Shown: piece after piece, positions 25,906 to 34,883 of the stretch
Numbering within the stretch: the stretch's first letter is position 1
Layout: each line of letters starts with the position of its first letter
DNA from: Comamonadaceae bacterium
GTDB lineage: Bacteria; Pseudomonadota; Gammaproteobacteria; Burkholderiales; Burkholderiaceae_C
Direction of reading: 5' to 3'
Length of the DNA: 64,000 nucleotides
Assembly: GCA_009996515.1 (NCBI GenBank)
Contig: JAACZV010000021.1
Location: 38,342 to 102,341, forward strand
Notes under the pieces: generated by a model
What the model was told of the DNA's origin: nothing
Databases searched by the model: none
What the model saw: the letters and a program-made list of their open reading frames with translations, nothing else
Made by a program: the position numbers and the translations under genes

Positions 25906-27072
25906 ATGACTGCTGCTCTGCCCGCCCTCCCGTCCGGCACGGACATCCTCATCTGCGGCGCCGGCCCGGCCGGCCTGGCCCTGGCCTGTGCGCTGCACGA
26001 CCGCGGCTGGCCCGTGGCGGTGCTGGAGCAGGCCGACGCCGACACGCTGGCCGCGCCCGCCGACGACGGCCGCGAGATCGCGCTGACGCACCGTTCGCGC
26101 CGCGTGCTGGAGGGGCTGGGCCTGTGGCAGCGCTTCACCGAGGTCTCGCCGCTGCGGCGCGCCAGCGTGCGCAGCAGCGGCAGCCGCGTGCCGCTGCCGT
26201 TCGACAGCGACGGCCAGGACCTGGGCTGGCTGGTGCCCAACCACGAGATCCGCGCCGCCGCCTGGGCCGCGGCGCAGGCCCGCGACATCCCGGTGCACAC
26301 CGGCCACAGCGTCGTCGGGCTGGAGCCGCGCGGCGCGGCGCTGGGCGTGCGCACGCGCGACGGTGCGGCCCTGCAGGCGCGGCTGGTGGTGGCGGCCGAC
26401 AGCCGCTTCTCCACGCTGCGCCGCCTGGCCGGCATCGGGGCGCGCCACCGCGACTTCGGCCGCAGCGCGCTGCTGGTGCCGCTGGCCCACGAGCGCGACC
26501 ACCAGGGGCTGGCGCAGGAGTGCTTTCTCGAAGGCCACACGCTGGCGCTGCTGCCCAAGCGCGGCCTGTGCAGCTCGGCCGTGTGGACGGTGCGCAATGC
26601 CGAGCTGCCGCGCATCCAGGCCATGGACGATGCCGAGCTGGCCGCCACCATCGAGGCCGCGGCCGAGCGCCGGCTGGGCGGCATGCGGGTGGTGGGGCCG
26701 CGCCGCATCTACCCGCTGGTGGCGGTGTGGGCCGAGCGCTTCGTCGCGCCGCGGCTGGCGCTGATCGGCGATGCGGCGGTGGGCATGCACCCGGTCACGG
26801 CGCATGGCTACAACCTGGGGCTCTACGGCATCGAGGCGCTGGCGCGCCGCCTGCAGCCCGGCAGCGACCCCGGCGCGCCGGCGCCGCTGCAGGCCTACGA
26901 GGCCGAGCACCGCCGCGCGGCCGGGCCGCTGTATGCCGGCACGAACGCGCTGGTGCGCTTCTTCACCGACGACCGCCCGCCGGTGCTGGCGCTGCGCCGG
27001 GCCGTCATCGACCTGGCACGCCACCTGCCGCCGCTGCGCGCGGCCATCACGCGGCGGCTGGTGGACGCCTGA
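25906..27072 (+). CDS. ubiM: FAD-dependent ubiquinone-biosynthesis-type hydroxylase, UbiM-like
   Basis: Predicted 388-aa flavoprotein monooxygenase of the UbiH/UbiF/UbiM group. It shows the ADP-binding motif GAGPAGLALA, the GREIALTHRSRRVLEGLG stretch, LGWLVPNHEIR, the flavin-binding LIGDAAVGMHP with TAHGYNLGL, and a final helical region. The GREIALTHRS segment and compact length match what I recall of UbiM, which hydroxylates the ubiquinone ring precursor in some betaproteobacteria. UbiH, UbiF or another aromatic hydroxylase cannot be excluded. No other ubi gene is nearby. It converges on the patatin gene. Confidence 0.72.
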   Translation: MTAALPALPSGTDILICGAGPAGLALACALHDRGWPVAVLEQADADTLAAPADDGREIALTHRSRRVLEGLGLWQRFTEVSPLRRASVRSSGSRVPLPFDSDGQDLGWLVPNHEIRAAAWAAAQARDIPVHTGHSVVGLEPRGAALGVRTRDGAALQARLVVAADSRFSTLRRLAGIGARHRDFGRSALLVPLAHERDHQGLAQECFLEGHTLALLPKRGLCSSAVWTVRNAELPRIQAMDDAELAATIEAAAERRLGGMRVVGPRRIYPLVAVWAERFVAPRLALIGDAAVGMHPVTAHGYNLGLYGIEALARRLQPGSDPGAPAPLQAYEAEHRRAAGPLYAGTNALVRFFTDDRPPVLALRRAVIDLARHLPPLRAAITRRLVDA

Positions 27073-27081
27073 CGCGCCGGC

Positions 27082-28314
27082 TCAGCGGGCGGCGCGGGCC
27101 TCCAGCACGGCGAGGGTGCTGCGCAGCGTGCGCAGGGCCTGGGCCGTGCGCGTCTCGCCGGGCGCGGGCAGCAGGCGGGCCTCGCGGTCGGCGAGCAAGT
27201 CCTCGCGCAGCACGAGGCCGGCGCGCGCGAACTGCGGCTTCAGCGCCGTGGCGCGCTCGCGCAGCAGCGCGCGCGTGGCCTGGTAGGCATGCTCGGCGAG
27301 GTGGCGGCGCTGGCGGTAGCTGAAGGTGTTGGCCATGAAGAGCTCGGCATCGCGCGGGTCGGGCTCGAACAGCAGGATGCCGGTCTGCGGGTGGCTGAGT
27401 TCGTAGCCGCGCATGCCCAGCTCCAGCCGCGAATGGATCAGCGAGCGGAAGGTCTGCGACAGCACCAGCGGCAGGCCGCCGTCCACCAGGCGGTGCAGGT
27501 GCGGCTGCGGGGCCCGGCCCAGCCGGCTGGCCAGCTTTCTGGCCTTGCGCGTGCGGGCGTCGCGCGGCGGCAGCCGGTTGCTCTCGTAGGGCACCAGCGG
27601 GTTCAGGCAGATCAGCAGGTCCAGCCCGCGCTCCAGCAGCACCGACGCGTGCAGCGTCTTCTTCAGCGCGCCGTCGACGAAGCAGCGGCCGTCGATCTCG
27701 ACCGGCGGGAACAGCCCCGGCAGCGCCGCGCTGGCCTGCACGGCCTTGGAGATGGGGACATGGTCCCACCCCTCGGTGCCGAAGGGGATGGCCTCGCCGG
27801 TGTCCAGGTCCGCGGCCACCAGGATGAGGCGGTGGCCCAGGGCGCGGAAATCGTCGCTGCGCCCCGGCACGGCGAAGACGCGCCGCAGCGCCGCGCCGAA
27901 GCGCTCGCTGCTGAGCAGCCCCGTGGGCAGTACGCGGCCCAGCCGTTCGATGGCGCCCAGCGTGGAGCGGCCTTCCAGCACCACCTCGCGCGCCGCGTCG
28001 GCCAGCAGGCCCGGCAGCAGGCGCAGCCGCGCGCCGAACTCGGCCCAGGCGGGCTGCAGCAGCTCGGCAGGGTCGAAGCGGTCGGGCGGCTCGGCCGTGT
28101 TCTCGATGAAGGCGGCGCAGAGCTGGCGCGGCGTCATGCCGTTGGCCAGGGCGGCGGCGATGAAGCCGCCCGCGCTGACGCCGATGTAGCCGTCGCAGGC
28201 GCTGAAGTCCAGGCCGTCGACGACCTCTTCCAACGCACAAAGGGCGCCCACCTCGTAGATGGCGCCCAGCGGGCCTCCGCCCGCCAGGGCCAGACCGATC
28301 TTGGGTCGGCGCAT
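27082..28314 (-). CDS. Patatin-like phospholipase
   Basis: Predicted 410-aa serine lipase of the patatin family. The oxyanion-hole loop AGGGPLGA (about residue 11), nucleophile Ser47 in GVSAGG and the catalytic-dyad Asp in FVDGALK are all present. The C-terminal 150 residues are helical, Arg-rich and lack a membrane segment, so a cytoplasmic or peripheral location is likely. Patatins release fatty acids from glycerolipids; some act on PHA or storage lipids. Its neighbour is a PHA-granule phasin, which makes a storage or lipid-turnover role plausible but unproven. Confidence 0.88.
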   Translation of the reverse strand: MRRPKIGLALAGGGPLGAIYEVGALCALEEVVDGLDFSACDGYIGVSAGGFIAAALANGMTPRQLCAAFIENTAEPPDRFDPAELLQPAWAEFGARLRLLPGLLADAAREVVLEGRSTLGAIERLGRVLPTGLLSSERFGAALRRVFAVPGRSDDFRALGHRLILVAADLDTGEAIPFGTEGWDHVPISKAVQASAALPGLFPPVEIDGRCFVDGALKKTLHASVLLERGLDLLICLNPLVPYESNRLPPRDARTRKARKLASRLGRAPQPHLHRLVDGGLPLVLSQTFRSLIHSRLELGMRGYELSHPQTGILLFEPDPRDAELFMANTFSYRQRRHLAEHAYQATRALLRERATALKPQFARAGLVLREDLLADREARLLPAPGETRTAQALRTLRSTLAVLEARAAR

Positions 28315-28331
28315 CGGCGGCAGGCCTGGCC

Positions 28332-28940
28332 TCAGGCCTGGGCGGTCTTGGGCGTCGCCCGCTTGGCCGGGGCGGCCTTCCTGGCGGGCGCGGCCTTCTT
28401 GGCCGCCGCCGGAGCGGCCTTCTTCGCGGGCGCCGCGGCCTTCTTCGCGACCGGCTTCTTGGCGGCGGGAGCCTTCTTGCCGGCAGGCTTGGCCGGGGCT
28501 TCCGTCAGGCCGGCCGAGCGGGCCAGCGCGTCGATGCGCTGGATGAGGGCGTCGATGTCGCCGGCGGACGGCACGCCCAGGCTCTTCAAGGCCTTGGCGA
28601 CGCGCTGCTCGAAGATGCTCTCCAGCTTGTCCCAGTGCTGGCCGGCCTTGGCGCCCACGTCGCCGGCCATGCCGCTGACCTTGCTGGCCACGGCGCTGAG
28701 CTTCTCCTCGGCGGCGGACTGGGTCTTCTTCTGCAGCTTGAGCCCTTCCGAGACCAGCGCCTCGAACACCTTGGCGCCTTCGCCCTGGGCCTTGGCGAAG
28801 GAGGCGAGGCCGGCGGCCCAGATCTGCTGGGCGCTGTCCTTGACGTTCTGGGCCATCGCGCTGTCGAGCAGGCCGGCCGGCAGGCCGGTGCTGGCCGCAG
28901 CCTTCTTCTTGTCAGCCATCTTCTGGAGCTTCTTGACCAT
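28332..28940 (-). CDS. PHA granule-associated phasin with histone-like tail (PhaF/PhaI type)
   Basis: A 202-aa protein. The N-terminal phasin domain (about residues 20-120) is helical, with WAAGLASFAKAQGEGAKVFE and a heptad-like region around QQKKTQ/KLESIFEQRVAKAL. The C-terminal 60 residues are almost only Lys, Ala and Pro in AAKKAAP-type repeats, like histone H1 and PhaF, and would bind DNA. PhaF-type phasins coat polyhydroxyalkanoate granules and tie them to the nucleoid. The ATG at 28940 was chosen because MVKKLQKMADKKK matches the family start. No PHA synthase is in the window. Confidence 0.88.
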   Translation of the reverse strand: MVKKLQKMADKKKAAASTGLPAGLLDSAMAQNVKDSAQQIWAAGLASFAKAQGEGAKVFEALVSEGLKLQKKTQSAAEEKLSAVASKVSGMAGDVGAKAGQHWDKLESIFEQRVAKALKSLGVPSAGDIDALIQRIDALARSAGLTEAPAKPAGKKAPAAKKPVAKKAAAPAKKAAPAAAKKAAPARKAAPAKRATPKTAQA

Positions 28941-28986
28941 GGTGGATGTCCTTGCGGGTTGCGCAGAGTGTTGAGGAGCCGGGTCC

Positions 28987-28992
28987 ACTGTA
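28987..28992 (-). promoter_or_regulatory. -10 element for the phasin gene
   Basis: On the reverse strand TACAGT sits about 46 nt upstream of the phasin ATG in the 205-bp divergent region shared with the acyl-CoA reductase gene. No good -35 box is seen. Confidence 0.35.
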
Positions 28993-29145
28993 GCGGCCAC
29001 ATCCCGCGCCGGCACGGCGATTCCTAGTGAGTGCGCTCTACCGCGGGGCCCATGCCTCCTGGGGAAAGTGCGCAGCGGGGCAGCGTGGGCGCTGGTGAAG
29101 AATCAGACGCGAACCGGCCTCAAAACTCAAGCTCAGGAGACCTGC

Positions 29146-31140
29146 ATGCAGTATTTCGTCACCGGCGCCACCGGCTTCATCGGCAAGCGGCTCGTCAGGA
29201 AGCTGCTGGCGCGGCGCGGCAGCACGGTCTACTTCCTGATGCGCGAGGAGAGCGCGGCCAAGCTGCCCGAGCTGCTGGCCTACTGGGGCGTGTCCAAGGC
29301 CCGCGCCATCCCGGTCTATGGCGACCTGACCAGCAAGAAGCTGGGCGTCGCGGCCGACGTCATCAAGAGCCTCAAGGGCCGGATCGACCACCTCTACCAC
29401 CTCGCCGCCGTCTACGACCTGGCCGCCGACGAGGAGACGCAGGCGGCCGTCAACATCGAGGGCACGCGCAGCATGGTGGAGTTCGCGCAGGCCATAGACG
29501 CCGGCCATGTGCACCACGTCAGCTCCATCGCCGCCGCGGGCCTGTACGAGGGCGTGTTCCGCGAGGACATGTTCGACGAGGCCGAGAACCTCGACCACCC
29601 GTACTTCATGACCAAGCACGAGAGCGAGAAGATCGTGCGCAAGGAGTGCAAGCGCCCGTGGACGGTCTACCGCCCCGCGATGGTGGTCGGCGACTCGAGC
29701 ACCGGCGAGATGGACAAGATCGACGGGCCCTACTACTTCTTCAAGCTGATCCAGCGCCTGCGCCAGATCCTGCCGCCCTGGATGCCCAGCATCGGCCTGG
29801 AAGGCGGCCGCATCAACATCGTGCCGGTGGACTTCGTCGTCGACGCGCTGGACCACATCTCGCACAAGGTCAGCAAGGGCCAGGGCTGCTACCACCTGGT
29901 GGACCCCAAGGGCTACCGCGTCGGCGACGTGCTGGACATCTTCAGCCGCGCCGCGCATGCGCCCAAGATGAACCTGTTCATCAACGCGGCGCTGCTGGGC
30001 TTCATCCCCAAGAGCGTGAAGAAGGGCTTGATGGCGCTGGCGCCGGTGCGCCGCATCCGCAACGCCGTGATGAAGGACCTGGGCCTGCCCGAGGACATGC
30101 TCACCTTCATCAATTACCCGACCCGTTTCGACTGCCGCGACACCGAGGCGGCGCTGAAGGGCTCGGGCATCGCCTGCCCGGACCTGAACGACTACGCCTG
30201 GCGGCTGTGGGACTACTGGGAGCGCCACCTCGACCCCGACCTCTTCATCGACCGCAGCCTGCGCGGCGCGACGGCCGGCAAGGTGGTGCTGGTGACGGGT
30301 GGCTCCTCGGGCATAGGCCTGGCCGCGGCGACCAAGTTCGCCGAGGCGGGCGCCATCACGCTGATCTGCGCCCGCGACCGCCACAAGCTCGACGACGCGG
30401 TGCGGGAGATCAAGGAGAAGGCCGGCAAGGGCGCTCAGGTCCACGCCTTCGCCTGCGACATCGCCGACGAGGAGGGCGCCGCCCAGCTGGTGCAGTGGTG
30501 CACGGAGAACTTCGGTGGCGTGGACTTCCTGATCAACAACGCCGGCCGCTCCATCCGCCGCGCCATCGAGAGCAGCTACGACCGCTTCCACGACTTCGAG
30601 CGCACCATGCAGCTGAACTACTTCGGCTGCCTGCGCGTGACCATGGGCCTGCTGCCGGGCATGGTGGCCAAGAAGCGCGGCCATGTGGTCAACATCAGCT
30701 CCATCGGCGTGCTGACCAATGCGCCGCGCTTCAGCGCCTACGTGGCCTCCAAGGCTGCGCTGGACGCCTGGACGCGCTGCGCCTCCAGCGAATTCGCCGA
30801 CGTGGGCGTGACCTTCACCACCATCAACATGCCGCTGGTGCGCACGCCCATGATCGCGCCCACCAAGATCTACAACAACGTGCCGACGCTGTCGCCCGAG
30901 GAGGCGGCCGACCTGATCGCCCAGGCCTGCGTGGCCAAGCCGGTGCGCATCGCGACGCGGCTGGGCATGACGGGACAGCTGATGCATGCGCTGTCGCCGC
31001 GCATCGCGCAGATCGTCATGAACACCAGCTTCCGCATGTTCCCGGACAGCGACGCGGCCAAGGGCGAGAAGGGTGGCAAGGGCGGCCTGTCGCCGGAGGC
31101 CATCGCGTTGCAGCAGATGATGCGCGGCATTCATTTCTAG
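29146..31140 (+). CDS. Two-domain fatty acyl-CoA reductase (SDR-SDR fusion)
   Basis: Predicted 664-aa fusion of two short-chain-dehydrogenase modules. The N-terminal male-sterility-like reductase domain has GATGFIG (residues 7-13) and Tyr153-x3-Lys157 (YFMTKHE). The C-terminal Acr1-like SDR domain has TGGSSGIG (about 384), NNAG, and Tyr532-x3-Lys536 (AYVASK). This layout matches the Marinobacter-type enzyme that reduces long-chain acyl-CoA through the aldehyde to fatty alcohol with NADPH; the match is from memory. A strong CAGGAGA precedes the ATG. It opposes the phasin gene and lies upstream of beta-oxidation genes, suggesting a role in storage or wax/alcohol metabolism. No wax synthase gene is here. 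Confidence 0.85.
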   Translation: MQYFVTGATGFIGKRLVRKLLARRGSTVYFLMREESAAKLPELLAYWGVSKARAIPVYGDLTSKKLGVAADVIKSLKGRIDHLYHLAAVYDLAADEETQAAVNIEGTRSMVEFAQAIDAGHVHHVSSIAAAGLYEGVFREDMFDEAENLDHPYFMTKHESEKIVRKECKRPWTVYRPAMVVGDSSTGEMDKIDGPYYFFKLIQRLRQILPPWMPSIGLEGGRINIVPVDFVVDALDHISHKVSKGQGCYHLVDPKGYRVGDVLDIFSRAAHAPKMNLFINAALLGFIPKSVKKGLMALAPVRRIRNAVMKDLGLPEDMLTFINYPTRFDCRDTEAALKGSGIACPDLNDYAWRLWDYWERHLDPDLFIDRSLRGATAGKVVLVTGGSSGIGLAAATKFAEAGAITLICARDRHKLDDAVREIKEKAGKGAQVHAFACDIADEEGAAQLVQWCTENFGGVDFLINNAGRSIRRAIESSYDRFHDFERTMQLNYFGCLRVTMGLLPGMVAKKRGHVVNISSIGVLTNAPRFSAYVASKAALDAWTRCASSEFADVGVTFTTINMPLVRTPMIAPTKIYNNVPTLSPEEAADLIAQACVAKPVRIATRLGMTGQLMHALSPRIAQIVMNTSFRMFPDSDAAKGEKGGKGGLSPEAIALQQMMRGIHF

Positions 31141-31287
31141 CCCCTCGTCCAGAACCGCCGTGCTGAACGCAGGCGGGTCTGGCCGGTCCCCTGAAGGGAC
31201 GGCGATTGACCGGGCTTCGTGCCCGGTCAACATCGCCAGACGGGCCGGCTTGGGAGCGGCCCGGCGCTAGGCCCGAAACTCCGGGGG
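31140..31287 (+). repeat. Family II structured repeat, copy 4
   Basis: The G of the acyl-CoA reductase TAG is the first base of GCCCCTCG. Core hairpin 31201-31237: outer GGCGAT/ATCGCC, inner TGACCGGGC/GCCCGGTCA, loop TTCGT, bulge AC. The inner stem shares no sequence with copies 1-3 but is perfectly paired. The usual arms GGGCCGGCTTGGGAGCGGCC and CTAGGCCCG follow. Confidence 0.85.
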
Positions 31288-31296
31288 CGCACCAAA

Positions 31297-31318
31297 CCCG
31301 ACTGCGGTCGGGCTTTTT
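31297..31318 (+). terminator. Rho-independent terminator after Family II copy 4
   Basis: CCCGAC-TGCG-GTCGGG is followed by CTTTTT. It separates the acyl-CoA reductase transcript from the GNAT gene, whose ATG is only about 20 bp further on. Confidence 0.85.
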
Positions 31319-31337
31319 CGTTCAGGGGATTGAAGCA

Positions 31338-31883
31338 ATGCTGAGAGGACAACGCGTCGGCCTGCGCCATGTCACCGAGGACGACCTGCCCTGGCTCAAG
31401 CGCGCCACGGGCGACCCGCAGGTCCGCGGCCCCTTCATGGGCACGCGCATGATGCCGCCGCACACCCTCGAGCAGCGCTGGAAGGACAACGGCTTCTCCA
31501 GCGAGGATGCCGAGCGACTGCTGATCTGCCATCTGAAGGACGGCAGCGTCATCGGCGACGTGATGCACTTCACCGCGGCCCGCTACACGACGGCGCGCGA
31601 GATCGGCTGGACGCTGGCCGACACCGAGCTGCGCGGCCAGGGGCTGGCCAGCGAGGCGGCCGCGCTGCTGGTGGACTACCTGTTCGAGAACTGGCCCGTG
31701 AACCGGCTCTCGTGCGGCATGTCCGTGCACAACCACGCATCGCGGCGCGTGGCCGAGAAGTGCGGGTTCAGGCACGAGGGCATACAGCGCGGCATCGTCT
31801 TCGTGGCCGGCGAGTACGTGGACTGCCATTCCCTGAGCCTGCTGCGCAGCGACTGGCTGGCGATGAAAGGCAGGGGCGTGTGA
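31338..31883 (+). CDS. GNAT-family N-acetyltransferase
   Basis: A 181-aa GCN5-related acyltransferase, similar in plan to RimJ/RimL-type enzymes. Features are the start GQRVGLRHVTEDDLPWLKR, the acetyl-CoA loop ELRGQGLASEAAALLVDYLF and the C-terminal HNHASRRVAEKCGFRHEG. The substrate cannot be told; members acetylate ribosomal-protein N termini, antibiotics or small amines. Its stop overlaps the next start (TGATG), so it is cotranscribed with the saccharopine-dehydrogenase-like gene. Confidence 0.85.
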   Translation: MLRGQRVGLRHVTEDDLPWLKRATGDPQVRGPFMGTRMMPPHTLEQRWKDNGFSSEDAERLLICHLKDGSVIGDVMHFTAARYTTAREIGWTLADTELRGQGLASEAAALLVDYLFENWPVNRLSCGMSVHNHASRRVAEKCGFRHEGIQRGIVFVAGEYVDCHSLSLLRSDWLAMKGRGV

Positions 31884-33106
31884 TGAACCGGGACTTCGAC
31901 CTCATCGTCTTCGGCGCGACCGGCTTCACCGGCCGGCTCGTTGCCGAGTACCTGCAGCTCAGCGGCGCGGCCGGTGCGCGCTGGGCCATGGCCGGGCGCA
32001 GCCTGGACAAGCTCGCCCGGGTGCGCGACGCGCTGCGGCTGCCGCCGGCCGTCGGGCTGCTGCAGGCCGATGCAGGCGACGCCGCGGCGCTGAAGGCCCT
32101 CGTCGCGCGCACCCGCTGCGTCATCACGACCGTGGGCCCCTACCAGCTCCACGGCGAACCGCTGGCCACCGCCTGCGCCGAGGGCGGCACCGACTATGTG
32201 GACCTGTGCGGCGAGCCGCTGTGGATGGCCCGCATGATCGACAAGCTGACGCCGCTGGCGCAGCGCAGCGGCGCACGCATCGTCTTTTCCTGCGGCTTCG
32301 ACTCCATCCCCTTCGACCTCGGCGTCGTCTACCTGCAGGCCGAGGCGCAGCGGCGCTTCGGCGCGCCGCTGCCCGAGGTGCGTGGCCGAGTCGCGCGACT
32401 CAAGGGCAGCTTCTCCGGCGGCACCTTCGCCAGCCTGATGGAGACCCTCGAAGCGGTCCGCCGCGAACCGGCGCTGGCCAGAACGCTGGCCGATCCCTTT
32501 GCGCTGGCGGGCGGCTTCAAGGGCCCGCGGCAGCCGGCCGACCAGGACGCCGATTTCGACGACTGGATCGATGCCTGGGCGGGCCCCTTCGTGATGGCGA
32601 GCATCAACACCAAGAACGTGCACCGCAGCAACGCGCTGCGCGGCCACCCCTGGGGCGAGAATTTCGTCTACAGCGAGAAGCTGCTGACCGGCCGTCCCGG
32701 CCAGGGCGACAAGGGCCGACGCAAGGCCTTCGCGCTGACCCGCCTCACCCGGCTGCAGAACCTGGCCCTGGGCTTCGGCCCGGCGCGGGCCCTGCTGCGG
32801 CGCTTCGTGCTGACGCAGCCCGGCGACGGGCCCGACAAGGCCGCGCGCGAGGCCGGCCGCTACGAGGTCTGGTTCACCGGCAAGTCCGCCCGTGGCGAGA
32901 CGCTGCGCGCCGTCGTCAAGGGCGACCGCGACCCGGGCTATGGCTCGACCTGCAAGCTCATCAGCGAGGCCGCGCTGTGCCTGGTTCAGGACGTGGGCCG
33001 CGAGGCGACGCCCGGCGGCGTCTGGACGCCGGGCAGCGCGATGGGCCTGGCGCTGGTGCGCCGCCTGCAGGCGCGGGCCGGCCTGAGCTTCGAGATCGCC
33101 GCCTGA
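31883..33106 (+). CDS. Saccharopine dehydrogenase-like NAD(P)-binding protein
   Basis: A 407-aa protein with an N-terminal Rossmann motif (LIVFGATGFTGRLVAEYL) and CVITTVGPYQLHGEPLATAC. The DYVDLCGEP block and FSCGFDSIPFDLG are typical of COG3268 proteins (saccharopine dehydrogenase family, mycobacterial trans-acting enoyl reductase relatives). Those homologues act on lipids, not lysine. Given the surrounding acyl-CoA genes, a lipid-related reductase is the better guess, but the substrate is unknown. Coupled by 1-nt overlap to the GNAT gene. Confidence 0.82.
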   Translation: MNRDFDLIVFGATGFTGRLVAEYLQLSGAAGARWAMAGRSLDKLARVRDALRLPPAVGLLQADAGDAAALKALVARTRCVITTVGPYQLHGEPLATACAEGGTDYVDLCGEPLWMARMIDKLTPLAQRSGARIVFSCGFDSIPFDLGVVYLQAEAQRRFGAPLPEVRGRVARLKGSFSGGTFASLMETLEAVRREPALARTLADPFALAGGFKGPRQPADQDADFDDWIDAWAGPFVMASINTKNVHRSNALRGHPWGENFVYSEKLLTGRPGQGDKGRRKAFALTRLTRLQNLALGFGPARALLRRFVLTQPGDGPDKAAREAGRYEVWFTGKSARGETLRAVVKGDRDPGYGSTCKLISEAALCLVQDVGREATPGGVWTPGSAMGLALVRRLQARAGLSFEIAA

Positions 33107-33116
33107 GCGGTGGCGC

Positions 33117-33599
33117 TCAGTCGCGGCTGGCGGGGCGCTCGAAGCCGGCGTCCACCCAGGCCTCGGCGGCGGACTGGTTGAACCGGAAAGCCGCGCCCAC
33201 CTTCACCTGCGCGAGGCGCTCGCCGGCGGCGTCGAAGGCGCTGAGCCAGGCATAGGGATCGTCCTCGGCCGGCACGATCTCCAGCGTGATCTTCAGCCAG
33301 GCACCGTCGCGGGCCACGTACAGCGTCTTGTTCAGCTGTGCATGCAGCTGCTGCTCGTGGCGGCGGATCACCTCGGACGCCGTCTTCACCAGCGTGTTGA
33401 AGGCATTGACGTCCAGCGGCTTGGGGTTCTTCTTGTCGCGCCCCATGGTCCAGGGGCCGACCAGGGCCGGCTCGCTCTCGCCGGCCTTGAACATGGCGAC
33501 GGCCCAGCCCTCGTCGTCCTCGTTCTTGATGACCTGGGCGGTCCAGCCGTTGTCGCGCCACAGGCGCGCTTCATGAAGGGGTTCGTCGGGCTCGCTCAT
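33117..33599 (-). CDS. Conserved hypothetical protein, soluble
   Basis: A 160-aa soluble, acidic protein with no signal peptide or membrane segment. It starts MSEPDEPLHEARLWRDNGW and contains GWAVAMFKAGESEPALVGPW and DVNAFNTLVKTASEVIRRHEQQ. I know of no catalytic motif in it. The ATG at 33599 was preferred over one at 33623 because the upstream residues look non-coding. It precedes no obvious partner; the lipoprotein gene upstream on the same strand is 51 bp away. Confidence 0.7.
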   Translation of the reverse strand: MSEPDEPLHEARLWRDNGWTAQVIKNEDDEGWAVAMFKAGESEPALVGPWTMGRDKKNPKPLDVNAFNTLVKTASEVIRRHEQQLHAQLNKTLYVARDGAWLKITLEIVPAEDDPYAWLSAFDAAGERLAQVKVGAAFRFNQSAAEAWVDAGFERPASRD

Positions 33600-33650
33600 C
33601 GGGTGCGGAAAGTGGCGGGGCAAAGCCCGCCATTCTCCGCTGCCGCGGCC

Positions 33651-34133
33651 TCAGCTGTTGCTGCCGGGCACGACGGCCGGCGCGCGCTGCACGCGGGTCT
33701 TGCCGCCGGTGGTCACGAGGATGACGGGGTCGCCGCTGTTGAAGCTCTCGGCGCCGCGGGCCTGGATGACGGAACGGCGCTCGCCGTTGCGCAGCTGCAC
33801 GATGATCTCCAGCGCCTCCTCGCGGGTGGCGGAGCGCTCTATGGCGTTGCCGATGACGGCACCGGCGACGGCGCCGATGACGCCGGCCACCTGGCCCTCG
33901 CGGCGGCCGCCCACCGAGCTGCCGGCGATGGCGCCGGTCACGCCGCCGGCCACGCCGCCTATGCCGCTCTGCGAGCCGTCCACGACGACGGGGCGGGCGG
34001 ACAGCACGGTGGCGTCCTGCACCTGCGACAGGCGCTGCGCATCACCGCGCTGGATCACGTCGGGGCTGGTCGTCGAGCAGGCCGACAGCGCCAGGGCCGC
34101 GATCAGGGTGAGGGAAGTCATGAGCTTGGACAT
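33651..34133 (-). CDS. Glycine-zipper outer-membrane lipoprotein (SlyB-like)
   Basis: A 160-aa lipoprotein. The lipobox LALSAC follows a short signal peptide. A glycine-zipper stretch, GIGGVAGGVTGAIAG...VGGRREG...AGVIGAVAGAVIG (about residues 57-95), is followed by a compact C-terminal beta region (IIVQLRNGERRSVIQ, DPVILVTTGGKTRV). This matches SlyB/PcpB-type proteins that sit in the outer membrane and help keep envelope integrity. Start at ATG 34133, just before the signal peptide. Confidence 0.88.
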   Translation of the reverse strand: MSKLMTSLTLIAALALSACSTTSPDVIQRGDAQRLSQVQDATVLSARPVVVDGSQSGIGGVAGGVTGAIAGSSVGGRREGQVAGVIGAVAGAVIGNAIERSATREEALEIIVQLRNGERRSVIQARGAESFNSGDPVILVTTGGKTRVQRAPAVVPGSNS

Positions 34134-34230
34134 TCGAGGTCTCCAGGGGGCAGAACAGCCGCCCAACGCGCCGGATTGTCCCGCCGTTGACGGCTGGATG
34201 CCGTCAGGCACAACTCTTTACCGTCGCCTG

Positions 34231-34788
34231 TCAACCGTGCAAACGCGAGCTCCGGGGCACGCTGGCGAGCAGGAACTCCATCTGGTCGGCCAGGATGCGG
34301 CGGCCGCGCAGGATCATGTCCTCGTGCAGGCTGGGCACATAGGGCAGGTAGAGCAGGCTCATGTGCGCCTCCTCCGGCAGCCGGTTGCCCTTGCGGCCGT
34401 TGCAGGGCCGGCAGGCGGTGATGCAGTTCATCCAGCTGTCCTGGCCGCCGCGCGACGTGGGGTGGATGTGCTCGCGCGTCAGGTCCTCCGGCAGGCGGCG
34501 ATGGCCGCAGTAGGCGCAGACGAAGCGGTCGCGCACGAAGAGCTTGGCATTGGTCAGCGCCGGCGCCTGGCGCCAGGCCCGGCTGGGCACGGCGCCGCGC
34601 ACCGCGATGATGGAATGCACCTCGATGCGGGATTGCAGCCCGGTGACGCGCTGCAGGCCGCCGCGCAGCACCTGGCGGGCGTCGCCCAGCGTCCAGGCGA
34701 CGCCGTCGCAGGCGTAGATCACGGCCGCTTCGCGGGTCGTGATCCAGGCCTGGGGCCGGCCGGAGACATCGAGCTGGAGCACATCCAC
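34231..34788 (-). CDS. HNH endonuclease domain protein
   Basis: A 185-aa protein. The C-terminal half carries an HNH fold: paired cysteines CAYCG (about residues 91-95), the catalytic-histidine region LTREHIHPTSRGG, and a second zinc pair in CRPCNGRKGNR. The N-terminal 80 residues have no domain I can name. Standalone HNH proteins of this type are common in Burkholderiales and are of unknown substrate. The gene is divergent from the TetR regulator with 219 bp between them. No restriction or toxin partner is adjacent. Confidence 0.85.
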   Translation of the reverse strand: MDVLQLDVSGRPQAWITTREAAVIYACDGVAWTLGDARQVLRGGLQRVTGLQSRIEVHSIIAVRGAVPSRAWRQAPALTNAKLFVRDRFVCAYCGHRRLPEDLTREHIHPTSRGGQDSWMNCITACRPCNGRKGNRLPEEAHMSLLYLPYVPSLHEDMILRGRRILADQMEFLLASVPRSSRLHG

Positions 34789-34883
34789 TGGGCTTACCTC
34801 CAGCCCGGAGCCTAGCGAGAACCGGGCCAGCGCTCAAGCGTGGGTGCATGACGGCCCCGGCCGGCCCCGCGGCGAGGCCCGCG

